Part shown: piece by piece, positions 59,745-64,000 of the stretch | Position numbering within the stretch: the first letter of the stretch is position 1 | Layout of the letters: the number at the start of each line of letters is the position of its first letter | Assembly: GCF_050003625.1 (NCBI RefSeq) | Contig: NC_134398.1 | Location: 20,782,997 to 20,846,996, forward strand | Direction of reading: 5' to 3' | Length of the DNA stretch: 64,000 nucleotides | Source: Haematobia irritans | Lineage: Eukaryota > Arthropoda > Insecta > Diptera > Muscidae | Position numbers and translations under genes: made by a program | The notes under the pieces: generated by a model | What the model saw: only the letters and a program-made list of their open reading frames with translations | What the model was told of the DNA's origin: nothing | Database searches by the model: none

Positions 59745-61770
59745 TTTTTCAGAATTTTTTTTCTATAGAAAATTTTGTCAAAATTGTATTTCTATAGAAA
59801 ATTTGATCAACATTTTATTTCTATGAAAAATTTTGCCAAAATTTTATTTCTGTACAAAATTTCGCCAAAATTTTATTTTTATAAATTTTTTTTTTTTAAA
59901 TCTTAGTTTATAGAAAAGTTGGTCAAAGTCTTATTTCTAAACAAATTTTTGTCAAGATTTTATTTCTATAGAAAATTTGGTAAAATTTTTATATCCAGAG
60001 AAATTTTCTATTTTAATTTTATTTGAATAGAAAGTTTTGTCAGAATTTTATTTCTATAGAAATAATGGTCAAAATTTTATTTCTATAGAAAATTTTGTGA
60101 AAATTTTATTTCTACAAAAAATTTGTCAGAATTTTATTTCTATAATAATTTTGGTCAAAATTTTATTTCTATAGAAAATTTTGTCTCTACAGAAAATTTT
60201 GTCACAATTTTATTTCTATAGAAAATTTGGTAAATATTATATTTTTTAGGAAATTTTGTCAAATTTTTATTTCTATGGAAAATGTTGTCAAAATTTTATA
60301 TTTATACAAAAGTTGGCCAAGATTTTATTTCTATAGAACACTTCGTTAAAAATTTTATTTCCCTAAAAATTTGACATTTAAACTTTATTACTATAGTAAA
60401 ATTGGTCAAAAAAATTTTAAGGAAAATTTCGTCAATTTTTTTTTTTTCTATAAAAAACATTTTTTCAAAATTTCATTTCTATAGAAAATTTTGTCAAAAC
60501 TTTATTTCTAAAAAAAATTTTGTCACAAATTTATTTTATAGAAAAGTTTTTGTCAAAATTTAATCCTATAGAAAATGTGATCAAAATTTAATTTTTATAG
60601 AAAATTTTGACAGAATATTATTTTGGTGTTTGATAGTTCAATTCTAAACTGTTAATTATATCTGTTTAGTTCGGCTTGATGTCATGTGAATAAAAACAGA
60701 TGTTGTTGTTTTTTGAGTTGTATTTTTATTTAAAATTATCCAATATTTCGAAACATCTCCGGTGTTCGTGTTCAGGGAAATTTCTTTAAACAAACAACAG
60801 AAAACATTTTACACATTAATAAACCAAAAAAAATATATCAAAATCCCAAAAATATTGATAATTAGTGTTAGAAGTAAAGATAAATGAACTTATTCCCAAA
60901 CGAGTAAATTTACAACTAAAGGCTAATTTGATTTTCATTATTTTTGTACAATATTTCTATAAAAATGTGCGCAATGGTCTGTATCGGTCTTAAAATTCAT
61001 CCGCCTTTCTGTAAGTACATTTATAATATGTAACATCTCCAGTGTAAATCTCCTCTTATAGTTGGTTTCTATAGAAAATTTTATTAAAATTTTATTTCTA
61101 TAGAAAATATTGTCAAAACTTTGTTTCTAAAGAAAATGTTGTCAACATTTTATTTCTATAGAAAATTTTGTCAAAATTTTGTTCTATAGAAAATTTTGCC
61201 AACCTTTTATTTCTATAGAAAATTTCGTCTGAATCTTATTTCCATGGGAAATTTTGTCAAAATTTTATTTCTAAAGAAAATATTGTCAAAATTTTGTCTC
61301 TACAGAAAATTTTGCCACAATTTTATTTCTATAGAAAATTTGGTCAAAATTACATTTTTATAGGAAATTTTGTTAAAATTTTATTTCTATAGAAAATGTT
61401 GTCAAAATTTAAGTTTTATAGAAGATTTTATTTCTATATAACATTTCGTCAAAATTTTATTTCCCTAAAAATTTGCTATTTAAACTTTATTTCTATGGTA
61501 AAATTGGTCAAAATTTTATTGTTAAAAGAAGTTTCGTCGGAATCTTTTTCTATAGAAAATTTAGTCAAAATTTTATTTTATATAAAATCTTGTCAAAATT
61601 TCATATCTATAGAAAAATTGTTCAAAACTTTATTTCTAAACAAAATTTTGTCAAAAATTTATTTTATAGAAAATTTTGTCAACATTTTATTTCTATAAAA
61701 AATTTTGTCAAAATTTTGTTTCTATAGAAAATTTTGTCAACATTTTATTTCTAGAAATTTTGTCAAAATC
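59745..61770 (-). repeat. 29-bp arrays (minus orientation) flanking a dispersed repeat
   Basis: Degenerate minus-oriented units at 59745-60620 and 61065-61770. Between them are the inverted copy of the 31.26-kb repeat (60625-60760) and about 300 bp of unclassified sequence with CCAATATTTCGAAACATCTC. Confidence 0.8.
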
Positions 61771-61775
61771 ATATT

Positions 61776-61916
61776 TATACCCTTCACCACTACTGTGGTA
61801 CAGGGTATAATAAGTTTGTGCATTTGTATGTAACGCCAAGAAGGAAAAGTCTGAGACCCATCGTTTAGTATACCGATCGTCTTAGAATTAAATTCTGAGT
61901 CGATTTAGCGATGTCC

Positions 61917-61978
<62 letters not shown>

Positions 61979-63482
61979 CTGTCTGTTGATGTATTTTTGT
62001 GTGCAAAGTACAGCTCGCAGTTTTAGTCCGATTGTCCTAAAATTTGGTACAGGGTCCTGTTTCGGCTCAAAGACGATCCCTATTGATTTTGGAAAAAATC
62101 GGTTCAGATTTAGATATAGCTGCCATATATATTTTTCACCGATCTGGTCATAACTGGCGTGTATATCAACCGATCTTCCTCAAATTCCGTACATCCGAAT
62201 ATTTTATGAGTCTCGAAAAACTTGCAAAATATCAGCCAAATCGGTTCAGATTTAGATATAGCTCCCATATATAGCTTTCGCCCGATTTACACTCATTTGC
62301 CCACAGAGGCCAATTTTTTGCTCCGATTTAGTTGAAATTTTGCACAGGGAGTAAAATTAGCATTGTAGCTATGCGTGTCAAATTTGGTTGAAATCGGTTC
62401 AGATTTAGATATAGCTCCCATATATAGCTTTCGCCCGATTTACACTCAAATGACCACAGAGGCCAATTTTTTGCTCCGATTTAGTTGAAATTTTGCACAG
62501 GGAGTAGAATTAGCATTGTAGCTATGCGTGCCAAATTTGGTTGAAATCGGTTCAGATTTAGATATAGCTCCCATATATAGCTTTCGCCCGATTTACACTC
62601 ATATGACCACAGAGGCCAATTTTTTGCTCCGATTTAGTTGAAATTTTGCACAGGGAGTAGAATTAGCATTGTAGCTATGCGTGCCAAATTTGGCTGAAAT
62701 CGGTTCAGATTTAGATATATCTCCCATATATAGCTTTCGCCCGATTTACACTCATATGACCACAGAGGCCAATTTTTTGCTCCGATTTAGTTGAAATTTT
62801 GCACAGGGAGTAGAATTAGCATTGTAGCTATGCGTGCCAAATTTGGCTGAAATCGGTTCAGATTTAGATATATCTCCCATATATAGCTTTCGCCCGATTT
62901 ACACTCATATGACCGTAGAGGCCAATTTTTAACTCCGCTTTAGTTGAAATTTTACACAGGGAGTAGAATTAGCATTGTAGCTATGCGAGCCAAATTTGGT
63001 TGAAATCGGTTCAGATTTAGATATAGCTCCCATATATATGTTTTTCTGATTTCGACAAAAATGGTCAAAATACCAACATTTTCCTTGTAAAATCGCCACT
63101 GCTTAGTCGAAAAGTTGTAAACATGACTCTAATTTTCCTAAACATCTAATGCATATATATCGAGCGATAAATCATAAATAAACTTTTGCGAAGATGTCTT
63201 AAAATTGCTCCAGATTTAAATGTTTCCCATATTTTTTTACTAACATTGTGTTCCACACTAGTGCATTAGCCGACTTAAATTTTGAGTCTATAGATTTTGT
63301 AGAAGTCTATCAAATTCTTCCAGATCGAGTGATATTTAAATGTATGTATTTGGGACAAACCTTTATATATAGCCCCCAACACATTTGACGGATGTAATAT
63401 GGTATCGAAAATTTAGATCTACAAAGTGGTGCAGGGTATAATATAGTCGGCCCCGCCCGACTTTAGACTTTCCTTACTGGTT
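61776..63482 (+). mobile_element. Hairpin-ended 153-bp-module element, second subfamily, both ends
   Basis: 5' end TTTATACCCTTCACCACTAC with CAGGGTATAATAA; (GTCT)n at 61914-61985; modules with GCACAGGGAG anchors at about 62342, 62495, 62648, 62801 and 62954 (a 153-bp spacing each time). The 3' end carries AGTCGGCCCCGCCCGACT and ACTTTCCTTACTGG. No protein-coding region. Confidence 0.85.
61914..61985 (+). repeat. (GTCT)n microsatellite
   Basis: About 18 units of GTCT/GTCC inside the element at 61776-63482, at the position where sister copies have two to five units. Confidence 0.95.
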
Positions 63483-63489
63483 TTATATA

Positions 63490-64000
63490 AAAAAATTTGG
63501 CAAAATTTTCTAACTAAAGAAAAAAAAATATAATATTTTAAGATAAAAAATTTTGGATACATAAAAAATTTTTCAAAAAATTTCTATAGAAAAAAATTTT
63601 CAAAAAATTTCTAGGGAAAAAGATTTTTGACAAAATTTTCTTTAGGGATAAATTTTTTACCAGAAATTCTATAAAAAGAAAATTCTGATCAAGTCTTCAA
63701 TGGAAATTAAATTTTGACAAAACTTTCGATAAAAATATATTGTTGACCAAATTTTCTATGAAAATAAAATTTTTGACAAAATTTTCTATAGGAATAGAAT
63801 TTTGATAAAAAATTTCTATTAAAATACAATTTTGGCAAAAAAAAATTGTTGACAAAATTCTCCTTAGAAATTAGGGGTTTCACTAAATTTTTTATAGAAA
63901 CAAAATTTTGACAAAATTTTCAATAGAAGTAACATTTTCACCAAATTTTCTCTGAAAGTAAAAATTGAACAAATTTCTATACAAGTAAAAAAAATAAATT
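63490..64000 (+). repeat. Degenerate 29-bp array at the window end
   Basis: Plus-oriented, strongly diverged units (TTTTGACAAAATTTTCTATA and similar) continuing to the right edge. Confidence 0.75.

Overview
The window is nuclear DNA of a higher fly, most likely a calyptrate (house-fly / stable-fly / blow-fly type). The reasons are pickpocket-type DEG/ENaC channel genes with 66-75 nt spliceosomal introns, mariner and Ty3/Gypsy remnants, dipteran hairpin-ended elements that carry (TA)n and (GTCT)n tracts, and extreme AT-rich repeat expansion. Nothing looks prokaryotic or viral. The species is not identified.

Genes. By following splice sites and phase I could assemble three DEG/ENaC (ppk family) genes and one orphan first exon. 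Gene 1 (minus, 12913 to 5047, five exons) runs off the left side without its last TM2 exon. An orphan ppk exon 1 (plus, 17110-17327) lies head-to-head with gene 1. Gene 2 (minus, 32388 to 20443, five exons, 556 aa) is complete. Gene 3 (plus, 37646-46675, seven exons, 580 aa) is complete and head-to-head with gene 2. Exon 1 of gene 1 resembles exon 1 of gene 2, and the orphan exon resembles exon 1 of gene 3. The simplest reading is a duplicated divergent pair whose left plus-strand partner has lost everything after exon 1. All are predicted sodium-type cation channel subunits with two membrane segments and a large Cys-rich extracellular domain.

Repeats. Most of the rest is repetitive and fills the large introns. 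(i) A 29-bp AT-rich unit forms arrays in both orientations from about 1 kb to 64 kb, and some arrays end in a shared module, so they look like parts of a dispersed element. A diverged variant fills 33.5-37.3 kb between genes 2 and 3. (ii) Hairpin-ended elements with internal 153-bp tandem modules occur at 1.3-2.9, 3.1-4.9, 13.7-14.9, 15.1-16.8, 28.9-30.4 and 61.8-63.5 kb. (iii) A scrambled LINE/SINE cluster at 6.1-11.2 kb contains a 1.1-kb inverted duplication. (iv) A tRNA-derived SINE with a (CCTAA)n tail is present in about nine pieces. (v) There are two mariner remnants (11.3-11.7 and 19.2-20.05 kb). (vi) A 5'-truncated Ty3/Gypsy element (49.3-51.8 kb) has an intact RNase H-integrase frame and a 3' LTR, and sits inside a 26-30-bp minisatellite (48.4-55.3 kb). 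(vii) There are several short TIR elements.

The most interesting points are the duplicated divergent ppk pair with its surviving orphan exon, a 153-bp module length kept in sequence-diverged element subfamilies, the 29-bp arrays with a conserved end module, the TTAGG-like SINE tail, and loss of the conserved His-Gly gating motif in gene 2.
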